Below, one piece after another: positions 41,505 to 51,447 of a stretch of 64,000 nucleotides of DNA. The notes beneath the pieces are model-generated. The model had not been told where the DNA came from, searched no databases, and saw only the letters and a list, made by a program, of their open reading frames with translations. The stretch covers positions 2,880,001-2,944,000 of the forward strand of contig NZ_CP029078.1 in assembly GCF_005222485.1 (NCBI RefSeq), in the 5' to 3' direction. The translations under genes were made by a program, and so were the position numbers. Origin of the DNA: Streptomyces griseoviridis (lineage in GTDB: Bacteria > Actinomycetota > Actinomycetes > Streptomycetales > Streptomycetaceae). Positions within the stretch are counted from its first letter, which is position 1. Each line of letters opens with the position of its first letter.

Positions 41505-41528
41505 CGGGACGGGTCCTGCCGTCGCCGG

Positions 41529-41560
41529 GGGCCGCTCACCTCGTCCGGGGTGAGCGGCCC
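41529..41560. terminator. bidirectional terminator between ABC exporter and hrdA
   Basis: Perfect 12-bp stem (GGGCCGCTCACC / GGTGAGCGGCCC) with an 8-nt loop, placed between convergent genes. Confidence 0.85.
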
Positions 41561-41564
41561 GCTG

Positions 41565-42752
41565 TCAGTCCAGGTAGCCGCGGAGCTGGTCGGCGAGGGC
41601 GTGGTCGCGGAGTTTGTTGAGGGTCTTCGACTCGATCTGCCGTATCCGCTCGCGGGTCACGCCGAAGATGCGGCCGATCTCCTCCAGGGTGCGCGGCCGG
41701 CCGTCGGCGAGTCCGTAGCGGAGCTGGACGACCTTGCGCTCCCGCTCCCCCAGTGTCGACAGCACGGCTTCCAGGTGCTCGCGCAGCAGCAGGAACGCGG
41801 CGGACTCGACGGGCGAGGCGGCGTCGCCGTCCTCGATGAGGTCGCCGAGCGCGACGTCGTCCTCCTCGCCGACCGGCGCGTGCAGCGACACCGGCTCCTG
41901 GGCCAGCCGCAGGACCTCGCCGACCCGTTCGGGCGCCAGGTCGAGGTGGGCGGCTACCTCTTCGGCGGTCGGCTCGCAGCCGCGCTCCTGGAGCATCCGG
42001 CGCTGGACGCGGACGACGCGGTTGATGAGTTCGACGACATGGACCGGGACCCGGATGGTGCGGGCCTGGTCGGCGAGGGCGCGGGACATGGCCTGCCTGA
42101 TCCACCAGGTCGCGTAGGTGGAGAACTTGTAGCCGCGGGCGTAGTCGAACTTCTCGACCGCCCTGATCAGGCCGAGGTTGCCCTCCTGGACGAGGTCGAG
42201 CATGGTCAGGCCGCGGCCGACGTACCGCTTGGCGACGGAGACCACCAGGCGCAGGTTCGCCTCGATCAGCCGGCGTTTGGCCATCCGGCCCATCACGACC
42301 AGCCGGTCGAGGTCGAGGGTGAGCCGCTCGTCGAGCCCGGGGGTGGTGCCGAGCCGCTCCTCGGCGAAGAGGCCGGCCTCGACGCGGCGGGCGAGTTCGA
42401 CCTCCTCGGCGGCGGTGAGCAGCGGGATGCGGCCGATCTCGCGGAGGTACTGGCGGAACAGGTCAGAGGACGGGCCGCCGGTGTCGGCGCGGCCGCGCGG
42501 GGGTTCGGGCGGCTCGTCGGCCGGCTCGGTGGCCATCTCCGGCACGGCGGGCGGCCCGGCGGGGGCCTCGGTGTCGGCTGATGCGGCGGAGTCAGCGTGC
42601 TCGGCGGGTTCGACCGGGCCGGCGGGGCCGGGCTCCGGGTGGCGCGCGGCGCGGTGCTGCGGGGGGACCGCGACGAGGACGCCGCTCTCCGCGTCGTCCG
42701 GCTCCGCGCCGGCCGCGCCGATGTCGGTCTGGGTGAGGGTCTGGGTCTGCAC
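41565..42752 (-). CDS. hrdA: RpoD-like sigma factor HrdA
   Basis: 395 residues from a GTG at 42752, preceded by GGAGG with 8-nt spacing; this start gives essentially the length I recall for S. coelicolor HrdA (396). Regions 1.2 to 4.2 are complete: [21 protein letters not shown], the core-binding and -10 recognition stretch [28 protein letters not shown], and the -35 helix-turn-helix [21 protein letters not shown]. HrdA is a non-essential group 2 sigma factor in Streptomyces. Longer readings up to 42950 exist but lack a ribosome binding site. Its position between an ABC exporter and dnaG agrees with the S. coelicolor arrangement. Confidence 0.9.
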   Translation of the reverse strand: MQTQTLTQTDIGAAGAEPDDAESGVLVAVPPQHRAARHPEPGPAGPVEPAEHADSAASADTEAPAGPPAVPEMATEPADEPPEPPRGRADTGGPSSDLFRQYLREIGRIPLLTAAEEVELARRVEAGLFAEERLGTTPGLDERLTLDLDRLVVMGRMAKRRLIEANLRLVVSVAKRYVGRGLTMLDLVQEGNLGLIRAVEKFDYARGYKFSTYATWWIRQAMSRALADQARTIRVPVHVVELINRVVRVQRRMLQERGCEPTAEEVAAHLDLAPERVGEVLRLAQEPVSLHAPVGEEDDVALGDLIEDGDAASPVESAAFLLLREHLEAVLSTLGERERKVVQLRYGLADGRPRTLEEIGRIFGVTRERIRQIESKTLNKLRDHALADQLRGYLD

Positions 42753-43069
42753 GGGGGCGACCTCCAGGATGATCGCTGCCAAGGGGTGCGGCAGCGGTTC
42801 TTCGGGGGCGGAGTCGACGGCCTCGCCGTTGTCCGTCCCGTACGCGATGAGCGGAACCGAAGGGATCGGGAACCCGGGTGGGACGGTTCGGTCGCGCTCC
42901 GAGGACTCAGGCACCGGCACCCAGTGTGGAGTACGACACATCGCCGCCACGAGGGGCGTGCGATGACTTTTTGCGTCCGGTCCGTGACCGCGCGGTCACC
43001 CTCGGGGCGGGCCCGTGCGAGCGCGCCCGCGCTGACCTGGCCCGACGCGGGCGCCCGTGGCGCCGTGGT
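42753..43069 (-). other. gene-free gap: hrdA leader and dnaG-hrdA spacer
   Basis: About 317 bp. The part nearest hrdA remains open in the hrdA frame to 42950, so an N-terminally extended form cannot be fully excluded. I see no hairpin, riboswitch or other gene. Confidence 0.5.
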
Positions 43070-44971
43070 TCAGAGGGCCGCGACGCCGTGCTCGCGCAGG
43101 GCCTGGTCGTACTGCTGGAGCACCCACAGTTCGTTCTGGACGGCGGCGAGTTGGGCGGGGTCGCCGCCCGCGGAGAGCCGGGTCATCTGGGACTGGATGT
43201 CACGGACCCGGCGTTCCACGGCCCGGCGGCGGACCTGGACCAGCACGGTGCCCGCGTACACCTCGTCGACGGCGCGCCGCATGATCGGCTCGACGGCCAG
43301 CTCGGTGACCATCGCGCGGACCGTGTCGTCGGGGGCGGACTCGCGGACCCGCAGCAGGTACTCGTGGTCGTCCTTGACGCCGTTCTCGGCGCCGCCCGCG
43401 TCCATGATGGCCTGGCGCACGGCGGCGTAGGGGGCGGCGGTGAACTCGTCGACGCCGTAGGCGTCGACGGCCGGGGAGACCAGCTCGGGGCGCTGGAGGG
43501 CGAGTTTGAGCAGCTCGCGTTCGGTGGCGTAGACGGGGTTGCGCAGGGTGAGGGCGGGGCCGGAGACGGTGGGGCGCGGGGCGGCCTCGTACTGCTGCTG
43601 CGGTCCGCGGGCGGGCGCGGGCCCCCGGCCGCCGCGGTCGCGCGCCCAACGGGCCAGCTGGGCGACGCGTTTGACGACGAACTGGGTGTCGAGGATGCCG
43701 ACCATCCCGGCGAGCTGGACGGCGACCTCGTGCTGGGCGCCGCTGTTCTTGATGCGGGCGACGATGGGCGCCGCCTCGTCCAGCGCGGCGGCGCGGCCGC
43801 CGGGGGTGTCGAGGTCGTAGCGGACGACGATCTGGCGCAGCGCGAACTCGAACAGCGGGGTGCGGGGTTCGACGAGGTCGGCGACGGCCTCGTCGCCCTT
43901 GGCGAGCCGCAGTTCGCAGGGGTCCATGCCGTCGGGCGCGATGGCGATGTACGTCTCGGCGGCGAACTTCTGGTCGTCCTCGAAGGCGCGCAGGGCGGCC
44001 TTCTGGCCGGCCGCGTCGCCGTCGAAGGTGAAGATCACGCGGGCCGAGCCGTTGTCCATCAGGAGCCGGCGCAGGATCTTGATGTGGTCGCCGCCGAAGG
44101 CGGTGCCGCAGGTGGCGATGGCGGTCGTCACCCCGGCGAGGTGGCAGGCCATGACGTCGGTGTAGCCCTCGACCACGACCGCGCGGCTGACCTTGGCGAT
44201 GTCCTTCTTCGCGAGGTCGATGCCGTAGAGGACCTGGGACTTCTTGTAGATCGCGGTGTCGGGCGTGTTGAGGTACTTGGGTCCGTTGTCCGACTCGTAG
44301 AGCTTGCGGGCGCCGAAGCCGACGACCTCGCCGCCGATGTCCCTGATGGGCCACATCAGCCGGCCTCGGAAGCGGTCGATGGGGCCGCGGCGGCCTTCCT
44401 GGGAGAGGCCGGAGAGCAGGAGTTCCTTGTCGGTGAAGCCCTTGCCGCGCAGATAGCGGGTGAGGTGGTCCCAGCCCTGGGGGCTGTAGCCGACGCCGAA
44501 GTGGGCGGCGGCGGCCTGGTCGAAGCCGCGCTCGGCGAGGAAGGTGCGGCCGGTGTCGGCCTCGGGGTGGGTGTCGAGCTGTTCCTTGTACCACTGGGCG
44601 GCGACCTTGTGGGCCTCCACCAGCCGGATGCGTTCGCCGCGCTGGTGGGCGGGGTTGTAGCCGCCCTCCTCGTACCGGAGCGTGATGCCGGCCTGGGCGG
44701 CGAGCCGCTCGACGGCCTCGGAGAAGGAGAGGTGGTCGACCTTCATGACGAAGGTGAGGGTGTCGCCGCCCTCCTGGCAGCCGAAGCAGTGGAAGAGTCC
44801 CTTGCTCGGGCTGACCTGGAAGGACGGCGACTTCTCGTCGTGGAAGGGGCAGAGCCCCTTGAGGTTTCCGCCGCCCGCGTTGCGGAGCTGGAGGTACTCG
44901 GACACCACGGCGTCGATCGGGACCGCGTCCCGAACCGCTTTCACGTCCTCGTCGTTGATCCGTCCAGCCAC
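43070..44971 (-). CDS. dnaG: DNA primase
   Basis: 633 residues. The N-terminal CHC2 zinc finger is complete (CPFHDEKSPSF then HCFGC), followed by the RNA polymerase domain with TOPRIM motifs VVEGYTDVMACH (catalytic Glu) and FTFDGDAAGQKA (DxD metal site), and a C-terminal helicase-binding domain. It synthesises RNA primers for replication with DnaB. Start is GTG at 44971 with the conserved AGRINDEDV beginning right after. It lies upstream of hrdA, a variant of the dnaG-rpoD macromolecular-synthesis arrangement. Confidence 0.97.
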   Translation of the reverse strand: MAGRINDEDVKAVRDAVPIDAVVSEYLQLRNAGGGNLKGLCPFHDEKSPSFQVSPSKGLFHCFGCQEGGDTLTFVMKVDHLSFSEAVERLAAQAGITLRYEEGGYNPAHQRGERIRLVEAHKVAAQWYKEQLDTHPEADTGRTFLAERGFDQAAAAHFGVGYSPQGWDHLTRYLRGKGFTDKELLLSGLSQEGRRGPIDRFRGRLMWPIRDIGGEVVGFGARKLYESDNGPKYLNTPDTAIYKKSQVLYGIDLAKKDIAKVSRAVVVEGYTDVMACHLAGVTTAIATCGTAFGGDHIKILRRLLMDNGSARVIFTFDGDAAGQKAALRAFEDDQKFAAETYIAIAPDGMDPCELRLAKGDEAVADLVEPRTPLFEFALRQIVVRYDLDTPGGRAAALDEAAPIVARIKNSGAQHEVAVQLAGMVGILDTQFVVKRVAQLARWARDRGGRGPAPARGPQQQYEAAPRPTVSGPALTLRNPVYATERELLKLALQRPELVSPAVDAYGVDEFTAAPYAAVRQAIMDAGGAENGVKDDHEYLLRVRESAPDDTVRAMVTELAVEPIMRRAVDEVYAGTVLVQVRRRAVERRVRDIQSQMTRLSAGGDPAQLAAVQNELWVLQQYDQALREHGVAAL

Positions 44972-44999
44972 GCGTGAATTCTACGGTGGCGCGCGGGAG

Positions 45000-46265
45000 C
45001 TACGGGACGAGGCTTTCGAGCGGAACGTGCGGGTCCGCCAGGGCGTCGGTGTCCACCGGGGTCCTGGCCCGGATCAGCGCCTGAATGGGCTCTGTGACGT
45101 CCCACACATTGACGTTCATCCCGGCCAGCACGCGGCCCTCCTTCACCCAGAAGGCGATGAACTCGCGCTTGCCCGCGTCGCCCCTGATCACGACCTGGTC
45201 GTAGGAGCCGGGTGGCGCCCACCCCGAGTACTCCATCCCCAGGTCGTACTGGTCGGAGAAGAAGTAGGGCACCCGGTCGTAGGTGACGTCCTGGCCGAGC
45301 ATGGCGCGGGCGGCGGCCGGGCCGCCGTTGAGGGCGTTGGCCCAGTGCTCGACGCGCAGGTGGGTGTCGAACAGCGCGTGGTGGAAGGAGGCCACGTCGC
45401 CGGCCGCGTAGATGTCGGGGTCGGAGGTGCGCAGCCGGTCGTCGACGGCGATGCCGCCGCCGTGCTCGCGAGGGGCCAGTTCGAGGCCGGCGGCCTCGGC
45501 GAGGCCGGTGCGCGGGGCGGCGCCGATGGCGGCCAGCACGTCGTGCGCCGGGTGCTCCTCGCCGTCGTCGGTGCGGGCGGCGAGGACCATGCCGTCCTGG
45601 CCGATGATCTCGGTGAGGCTGACGCCGAAGCGGAAGCGGACGCCGTGCTCGCGGTGCAGGTCGGCGAAGAGGCCGCCCAGCTCGGGGCCGATGACGCCGT
45701 GCAGCGGGGTGGGGGCGGGTTCGACGACGGTGACCTCGGCGCCGTACTCGCGGGCCGCCGCGGCGACCTCAAGGCCGATCCAGCCGCCGCCCGCCACCAC
45801 CAGGTGCCCGTTGTCCCGGCCGAGGGAGGCCAGGACGCCCTTGAGGCGTTCGGCGTGGGCGAGGCGGCGCAGGTGGTGGACGCCGGCCAGGTCGGTGCCC
45901 GGGATGTCCAGGCGGCGGGGTTCGGCGCCGGTCGCGAGGAGGAGCTTGTCGTAGCGGACGACGGTGCCGTCCTCGCCGAAGCGGACGGTCTTCGCGGCGC
46001 GGTCGACGGCGTCGACGGTCTGGCCGAGGTGCAGCTCGATGTCGTTGCGCGCGTACCAGGCGGGTTCGTGCACGAAGACGCTGTCGCGCTCCTCCTTGCC
46101 GAGGAGGTAGCCCTTGGAGAGCGGGGGGCGCTCGTAGGGGTGGTCGCGTTCGTCGCAGATCAGTATCACCCGGCCGGTGAAGCCCTCCGCTCGGAGTGTC
46201 TCGGCCGCCTTCGCGCCGGCGAGTCCGCCTCCGACGATGACGAATGTCTGATCCGCGTCGACCAC
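45000..46265 (-). CDS. ferredoxin-reductase-like FAD/NAD(P) oxidoreductase
   Basis: 421 residues. FAD loop FVIVGGGLAGAKAAETL, the PPLSKGYLLG stretch typical of ferredoxin and rubredoxin reductases, an NAD(P) loop LVVAGGGWIGLEVAAAA and the FAD GD motif IYAAGDVASF are all present. It belongs with reductases that feed electrons to Rieske or P450 systems. GTG at 46265 follows a perfect AGGAGG. It starts 152 bp from the dgt stop on the same strand and ends 28 bp before dnaG. Partner ferredoxin not found in the window. Confidence 0.93.
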   Translation of the reverse strand: MVDADQTFVIVGGGLAGAKAAETLRAEGFTGRVILICDERDHPYERPPLSKGYLLGKEERDSVFVHEPAWYARNDIELHLGQTVDAVDRAAKTVRFGEDGTVVRYDKLLLATGAEPRRLDIPGTDLAGVHHLRRLAHAERLKGVLASLGRDNGHLVVAGGGWIGLEVAAAAREYGAEVTVVEPAPTPLHGVIGPELGGLFADLHREHGVRFRFGVSLTEIIGQDGMVLAARTDDGEEHPAHDVLAAIGAAPRTGLAEAAGLELAPREHGGGIAVDDRLRTSDPDIYAAGDVASFHHALFDTHLRVEHWANALNGGPAAARAMLGQDVTYDRVPYFFSDQYDLGMEYSGWAPPGSYDQVVIRGDAGKREFIAFWVKEGRVLAGMNVNVWDVTEPIQALIRARTPVDTDALADPHVPLESLVP

Positions 46266-46417
46266 GTGATGCCTCCTCGTAAGGGTGTCGCCCCATGCGA
46301 GCGTCCCGCACGGAGCGTGATGGGGGAAGAGGGAGTGGCCCGATCAGGCCACGGAGGGTCACCTTCGGGCGCTTTTCCCGTCACACCCGTGTCCGACCGC
46401 CCACCCGTATCCGTCGC

Positions 46418-47689
46418 TCACGCGTACCCCGTCAGCCGCGCGTGCAACGAGCGGGCCGAGGCGTCGGTGTGCGAGGCGATCTGATCGACGATCACGCGTT
46501 TGCGGGCGCGGTCGTCGGGTGCCGCGTCGAACAGGGCCCGGAACTGCGGGTCGAGTCCGTCGGGGGCGCGCGCGGTGAGCGCCCGCGCCAGCTCGGCGAC
46601 GACGATCCGCTGGTCGGCCCTGAGCAGTTCCTGCTCGACCCGCTGCATCACGTACCGGTCGGCGACCGCCTTGAGGACGGCGCACTCGAGGCGCGTCTCC
46701 CTCGGGACGACGAGTTCGGCGCCGTAGCGGGTGAGCCGGCCGGTGCCGTACGCGGCGCGGGTGGCGGACTCGGCGCCGAGGCAGAAGCGGCCGATGAGCT
46801 GGCTGGTGGCGTCCTTGAGGCGGGCCTGGGCGACCGCGGAGCCGTCGTAGCCGTGCGGCCACCACTCCTGGTCCTGGAGCCGGTCGAGGGCTTCGGACAG
46901 CTCGGTGGGGTCGGTGTCCACGGGGACGTAGCGGCCGACGGCGACCGCGAAGACCGCCTGCCGCTCGGGCTCGGCGTGCAGGCAGTTGGGGTCGATGTGC
47001 CCCGCGTGCAGGCCGTCCTCGACGTCGTGCACGGAGTACGCCACGTCGTCGGCCCAGTCCATGACCTGGGCCTCGAAGGTGGTGCGGGTGCCGGGGGCGT
47101 CCCTGCGGGCCCAGTCGAAGACCGGGCGGTCGTCGTCGTAGACGCCGAACTTGGGCGACTTGGGGTCGGTGGGGTGCGCGCCGCGCGGCCACGGGTACTT
47201 GGTGGCCGCGTCCAGGGTGGCGCGGGTGAGGTTGAGGCCGACGGAGCCTTCGGGGGTGAACCGCTTGGGCTCGATGCGGGTGAGCAGCCGCAGCGACTGG
47301 GCGTTGCCCTCGAACCCCCCGCAGTCCTCGGCGAATTCGTTGAGCGCCTGTTCGCCGTTGTGCCCGAACGGCGGGTGGCCGAGGTCGTGGGCGAGACAGG
47401 CGGCCTCCACGAGATCCGGGTCGCAGCCGAGGGCGGCGCCCAGCTCCCGGCCGACCTGGGCGCACTCGAGGGAGTGGGTCAGGCGGGTGCGGGGGCTGGC
47501 GTCCCACGCCTGGGTCCTGGTGCCCGGGGTGACGACCTGCGTCTTGCCCGCGAGCCGACGCAGCGCGGAGCTGTGCAGGATGCGCGCGCGGTCGCGCTGG
47601 AACGCGGTGCGGCCGGGGCGTTTGTCGGGCTCCGGTGCCCAGCGTTCGGCTGCGGAGGGGTCGTATCCGGTCGGAGGTGCGGGTGCCAT
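46418..47689 (-). CDS. dgt: deoxyguanosinetriphosphate triphosphohydrolase
   Basis: 423 residues. The HD-superfamily metal site is visible as [16 protein letters not shown] and [18 protein letters not shown], together with the start-proximal [13 protein letters not shown], all diagnostic of dGTPases. It splits dGTP to deoxyguanosine and triphosphate and so affects nucleotide pools and DNA quality. The ATG at 47689 leads into [10 protein letters not shown]; a reading from 47821 is Pro/Arg-rich noise. Neighbours dnaG and hrdA match the conserved chromosomal order. Confidence 0.95.
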   Translation of the reverse strand: MAPAPPTGYDPSAAERWAPEPDKRPGRTAFQRDRARILHSSALRRLAGKTQVVTPGTRTQAWDASPRTRLTHSLECAQVGRELGAALGCDPDLVEAACLAHDLGHPPFGHNGEQALNEFAEDCGGFEGNAQSLRLLTRIEPKRFTPEGSVGLNLTRATLDAATKYPWPRGAHPTDPKSPKFGVYDDDRPVFDWARRDAPGTRTTFEAQVMDWADDVAYSVHDVEDGLHAGHIDPNCLHAEPERQAVFAVAVGRYVPVDTDPTELSEALDRLQDQEWWPHGYDGSAVAQARLKDATSQLIGRFCLGAESATRAAYGTGRLTRYGAELVVPRETRLECAVLKAVADRYVMQRVEQELLRADQRIVVAELARALTARAPDGLDPQFRALFDAAPDDRARKRVIVDQIASHTDASARSLHARLTGYA

Positions 47690-47871
47690 GGTTCGACAGT
47701 AAGCGGCGGCAGTGACAATGCGGACGCCCGGGGGCGGGTGGGGGGCGTTCTCCGGCCGCGGAGACGGCGCCCACCGGGCTTGAGCCCGTCGGTACGGCCG
47801 CCGCGCACGCCTCGGGCTCATGAGGTGGCCGGGCGTCCGAGGCCGCGCGTCCGGCGGGGGCGGCGGACGCG

Positions 47872-48456
47872 TCAGGCGCGCGGCGCCTGTGCCAGCGCGT
47901 CAACGGTGACGCCCACGATGGCCAGGAGCTGCGCCGGACTCGCCCCCGCCCTGCTCATGACGGCGAGCGACTGGTTCACGGCCGCCGCGTGCACGGCGAA
48001 GGCGTCGGCGTCCCGGTCGGTCAGCCGGCCGGCCTTCAGGGCGGCGCGCAGCCGCCGGCGCTGGAGGCCGAGCGCCTGTCTGGCGTGCTCCGCGACGCTC
48101 GGGCTCAGCGCCGGGATCGCCATGGCCGACTGGGCGATCAGGCATCCGTCGGGCAGTTCGGGATCGGCGATGCGCTGGAGGGTGACGTCGAAGAACGCGC
48201 GAACGGCGGCGACGGGATCCGAGGCCGCACCCGAGAGGGCGGCGTCGTACTTCTCGCCGTAGCGCGCGGCGTAGCGGTCCAGGCAGCGCAGGAAGAGCGT
48301 GTCCTTGGCGCCGAGGGATGAGTAGAGGGAGCTGCGGTTCAGGCCGGTCGCCCGGGACAGGTCGTCCACGGAGGTGTCGGCGTAGCCGTCGCGCCAGAAC
48401 TGGATCATCGCGGCGTCGAGCGCCGTGTCCATGTCGAACTGCTTCCTGCCTGCCAC
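47872..48456 (-). CDS. TetR-family regulator
   Basis: 194 residues. The DNA-binding part reads [52 protein letters not shown], a classical TetR helix-turn-helix. The GTG at 48456 was chosen because AAGGA lies upstream at proper distance and the protein then begins AGRKQFDMD. It is divergent from an alpha/beta hydrolase across a gap with a 22-bp imperfect palindrome, its probable operator. Confidence 0.9.
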   Translation of the reverse strand: MAGRKQFDMDTALDAAMIQFWRDGYADTSVDDLSRATGLNRSSLYSSLGAKDTLFLRCLDRYAARYGEKYDAALSGAASDPVAAVRAFFDVTLQRIADPELPDGCLIAQSAMAIPALSPSVAEHARQALGLQRRRLRAALKAGRLTDRDADAFAVHAAAVNQSLAVMSRAGASPAQLLAIVGVTVDALAQAPRA

Positions 48457-48517
48457 GCGGTACTTCCTTGCCGAGGGGTCGACGGTCCGGGCTCCTGTGC
48501 CGCCGTACACCATCCTA

Positions 48518-48539
48518 TCTTGGACTGATCGGTTCAAGA
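48518..48539. promoter_or_regulatory. operator palindrome between TetR and hydrolase genes
   Basis: A 22-bp inverted repeat with outer arms TCTTG/CAAGA and a GATC core; 18 of 22 positions are symmetrical. It overlaps the expected promoters of both divergent genes. Confidence 0.65.
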
Positions 48540-48712
48540 TGTGTAGCCTTCCAGGGTGGCTACGCCCGAGGTCGGGCATACCGCCCATTTCGCGGCCACG
48601 CGGGAAGCATCACGCCGGGCGGCGCCAGCCACCGCCACCGCCGCCGACCGCGCCCGCCCCCACCGCACACCCGACACCTTCGACACCCCCCACACGCACC
48701 GATGGAGGACCC

Positions 48713-49666
48713 GTGACCGGCTCAGCGACCAGCGCTCCGCATGTCCCCGAAAGCAACCCCGTCCCCGAGCTGCCCCTGCCGCAGCTGGCCGGATTCACCC
48801 ATCGCTGGGTCGACGCGGACGGCGTCCGCCTGCACGCCGTCGACGGCGGACGGCATGACGGCCCGGCCGTCGTCCTGCTCGCCGGATTCCCGCAGACCTG
48901 GTGGGCCTGGCGCAAGGTGATGCCCGCCCTCACCCACCGGTTCCGTGTCATCGCGATCGACCTGCCGGGCCAGGGCCACTCCGAGCGTCCGGACCGCGGC
49001 TACGACACGCACACGGTCGCCGCGCACGTCCACGCCGCCGTGCGGGCTCTCGGAGTGTCGACCTACACCCTGGTCGCCCACGACATCGGCGCCTGGGTCG
49101 CCTTCTCCCTGGCCCTCGGCTTCGAGCGCCATCTGCGCGGGGTCGCGCTGCTCGACGCCGGAATCCCCGGCATCACCCTCCCGGAGTCGATCCCCACCGA
49201 CCCCGAACGGGCCTGGAAGACCTGGCACTTCGCGTTCCACCTCGTGCCCGAGCTGCCCGAGACGCTGCTCACCGGCCGCGAACGGGAGTACGTCGGCTGG
49301 TTCCTGAAGGTGAAGGCCCTGTCCCCCGACACGTTCGACGACGCCGAGATCGACCACTACGCGGCGTCCGTCGCCGCCGACGGCGGCCTGCGCGCGTCCC
49401 TCGCCTACTACCGGGAGGCCGAGGAGTCGGCGCGCGAGAACCGCGAGGTGCTCAAGGACCGGCACCTGACCGTGCCGGTCCTCGGGATCTCCAGCAGCCA
49501 CGGCTCCGTCCCCGACATGGCCGCCGCCCTCCGCCCCTGGGCCGACGACACCACCGGGATCGTCGTGCCCGGCGCCGGACACTTCATCCCGGACGAGCAG
49601 CCCGAGGCCGTCGCTGCCGCGCTGGCGGACTTCATCGCCGACCGGGACGGAAACCGGACCGCCTGA
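48713..49666 (+). CDS. alpha/beta hydrolase, epoxide hydrolase/dehalogenase type
   Basis: 317 residues. The nucleophile elbow reads VAHDIGAW with Asp rather than Ser, as in epoxide hydrolases and haloalkane or fluoroacetate dehalogenases; the catalytic His is in VPGAGHFIPDEQP and the oxyanion motif is GFPQTWWAW. GTG at 48713 follows GGAGG. Longer readings overlap the operator region. Expression is probably induced when the neighbouring TetR repressor binds a toxic ligand. Confidence 0.9.
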   Translation: MTGSATSAPHVPESNPVPELPLPQLAGFTHRWVDADGVRLHAVDGGRHDGPAVVLLAGFPQTWWAWRKVMPALTHRFRVIAIDLPGQGHSERPDRGYDTHTVAAHVHAAVRALGVSTYTLVAHDIGAWVAFSLALGFERHLRGVALLDAGIPGITLPESIPTDPERAWKTWHFAFHLVPELPETLLTGREREYVGWFLKVKALSPDTFDDAEIDHYAASVAADGGLRASLAYYREAEESARENREVLKDRHLTVPVLGISSSHGSVPDMAAALRPWADDTTGIVVPGAGHFIPDEQPEAVAAALADFIADRDGNRTA

Positions 49667-49880
49667 CCGGCGAGACGGCCGCCGTGCCCACCGGGACACG
49701 TGCGTTCCGAGCGCCATCAGGACGGCACCGAGCCGCACGAGCGGGCCTGACCTGCGGTTTCGGGTGCCCGGGTGAGGCTGGTCACGGGCCTAGGGGTGAA
49801 CCGCGGGACCGGAGCGGACGTCTCTGTCTGTCGAACGTCAGGGCTCGGGAGCGAGCGCGCCGACCGGGAGGGGACGTCGT

Positions 49881-50714
49881 ATGCGCCGGACGGGGCTGCG
49901 GGGAGTGGGATCTGCCGAAGAGGGGGCGGACGGAGAGGGGTCGGGCGGAGGGGAGCCGGGCGGGGGCGCGGCGTCTGCGGGCGCCGGGGCCGTGGGGCCG
50001 CGAGGGCGGTCGGGACGGTGGCCGCGGAACGCGGTGTCGCGCGCGCCTCGGGTGCGGCTGCCGCGCACGCGGGCCGGGCAGCGGCGGCTGGTGCGGGTCG
50101 TGGTGGCGGGGTGCGTGGTGGCGCTGCTGCCGTCGACCTGGATGTACGTCGTCACCGCCGACCGGCTGCGGACCACGGCGGACGTCCCCCGCACCGAGGT
50201 CGCGATCGTCTTCGGCGCCGGACTGTGGAACGGGGAGCCGTCGCCGTATCTCGCCCACCGCCTGGACGCGGCGGCCGAGTTGTACCGGGCGGGCCGGATC
50301 AAGGTGGTGCTGGTCACCGGCGACAACAGCCGCGAGGACTACGACGAGCCGGACGCCATGCGCGCCTATCTGACCCGGCACGGCGTCCCTGACCGGCGCG
50401 TCGTCAGCGACTACGCGGGGTTCGACACCTGGGACAGCTGCGTGCGCGCGAAGAAGATCTTCGGTGTCGACCGGGCGGTCCTGATCAGCCAGGGCTTCCA
50501 CATCCGGCGCGCGGTGGCCCTGTGCCAGGCGGCGGGTGTCACGTCGTACGGCGTCGGAGTGGCCGCGAAGCACGACGTGACCTGGTACTACGGCGGCACC
50601 CGGGAGATCTTCGCGGCGGGCAAGGCGGCACTGGACGCGGTGTTCAGACCTGACCCGCACTTCCTGGGGCGCGAGGAGCCGGGCGTACGGCGGGCGTTGG
50701 AGGAGGCGGGGTGA
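49881..50714 (+). CDS. SanA/YdcF-like DUF218 membrane protein
   Basis: 277 residues: a ~70-residue Gly/Glu/Arg-rich cytoplasmic N-terminus, one membrane helix (LVRVVVAGCVVALLPSTWMYVV), then a DUF218 domain with IVFGAGLWNGEPSPYLAHRLDAA, VLVTGDNSREDYDEPDAM and DYAGFDTWDSCVRAKKIF. SanA affects envelope barrier function and vancomycin sensitivity in enteric bacteria; the biochemical activity is unclear. ATG follows GAGGGG. Confidence 0.85.
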   Translation: MRRTGLRGVGSAEEGADGEGSGGGEPGGGAASAGAGAVGPRGRSGRWPRNAVSRAPRVRLPRTRAGQRRLVRVVVAGCVVALLPSTWMYVVTADRLRTTADVPRTEVAIVFGAGLWNGEPSPYLAHRLDAAAELYRAGRIKVVLVTGDNSREDYDEPDAMRAYLTRHGVPDRRVVSDYAGFDTWDSCVRAKKIFGVDRAVLISQGFHIRRAVALCQAAGVTSYGVGVAAKHDVTWYYGGTREIFAAGKAALDAVFRPDPHFLGREEPGVRRALEEAG

Positions 50715-50727
50715 GCGGGCTCCGGGG

Positions 50728-51402
50728 TCAGGTGGTGCGCCAGTCACCGTTGTCGATCAACCGGCCGTGGGCGCGCAGGCGTTGGGCGACGGACGGGGCC
50801 GCGAGGTAGACCCAGGCGCGGACCGGACGGCCGTCGCTCTCCCGGACGATGTCGCGGGCGACGCGCTCGTAGAGGTTGCCCGGGTCGCCCGGCACGTACT
50901 CCTCCAACGCGTCGAGGGCGACCAGCAGGCCGTCGTACTCCTCGGGGCGCGCGGTCACCAACTCGCCGTGGACCAGGCCCTGTCGGTCCTCGACGGCGTA
51001 CGGGTAGCCGGGCCCGCGGTAGAGGACGGCGCCGGCGAGGCGGCCCGGTTCCTCGGCGCGGGTGCGACCGCGCAGGAACAGGTCGTGGTTGCGCTCGCCG
51101 GGTCGCAGGGTGCCGTAGACGAAGAACGGCAGTCGCTCGGACGGGGAGTTGGGGGACTCGGCGCCGGGCGGGGAGGGCGAGTCCGGGGGCTCGGCGCCGG
51201 GTGAGGAAGTCGAGTTCGGGGGCTCGGTGCCGGGTGGGGAGGGCGAGTCCGGGGGCTCGGCGGCGGGTGAGGAAGTCGCGTGCGAAGGCTCGGCGCCGGA
51301 TGGGGAAGGCGAGTTCGGGGTCTCGGCAGCGGGTGGGGAAGGCGAGTTCGGGGGCTCGGCGGCGGGTGGCTGAGGGGGATTCGGGGGCTTGGCGGGCGTC
51401 AC
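50728..51402 (-). CDS. gamma-glutamylcyclotransferase-like protein with repetitive N-terminus
   Basis: 224 residues. The C-terminal ~135 residues are a GGCT/AIG2-like domain: FFVYGTLRPGERNHDLF (YGTLRxG substrate loop) and LDALEEYVPGD carrying the expected catalytic Glu. The N-terminal ~85 residues are about seven 11-residue Pro/Ser/Glu repeats of type PDSPSPPGTEP without parallel in the family. GTG at 51402 follows AGGAGAG. The enzymatic domain starts directly after the repeats, so the tail is an extension, perhaps a spacer. Substrate of GGCT-like proteins cannot be read from sequence. Confidence 0.82.
   Translation of the reverse strand: MTPAKPPNPPQPPAAEPPNSPSPPAAETPNSPSPSGAEPSHATSSPAAEPPDSPSPPGTEPPNSTSSPGAEPPDSPSPPGAESPNSPSERLPFFVYGTLRPGERNHDLFLRGRTRAEEPGRLAGAVLYRGPGYPYAVEDRQGLVHGELVTARPEEYDGLLVALDALEEYVPGDPGNLYERVARDIVRESDGRPVRAWVYLAAPSVAQRLRAHGRLIDNGDWRTT
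51142..51375 (-). repeat. 33-bp in-frame tandem repeats, about seven copies
   Basis: Units alternate between two subtypes (one with GAGGGCGAGTCCGGGGGCTC, one with GAGGAAGTCGAGTTCGGG), suggesting expansion by a 66-bp higher-order unit. They encode the Pro/Ser tail of the cyclotransferase-like protein. Confidence 0.9.
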
Positions 51403-51447
51403 GGGACGATTCTCTCCTCACCCGCGCCTCGCCCCACGCGCTATGGA

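Noticed and set aside
42753..42950. N-terminal extension of HrdA
   Set aside because: No ribosome binding site, whereas GTG 42752 has GGAGG and gives the expected length.
51142..51375. CRISPR-like array
   Set aside because: The 33-bp repeats are contiguous, without spacers, and keep a reading frame.
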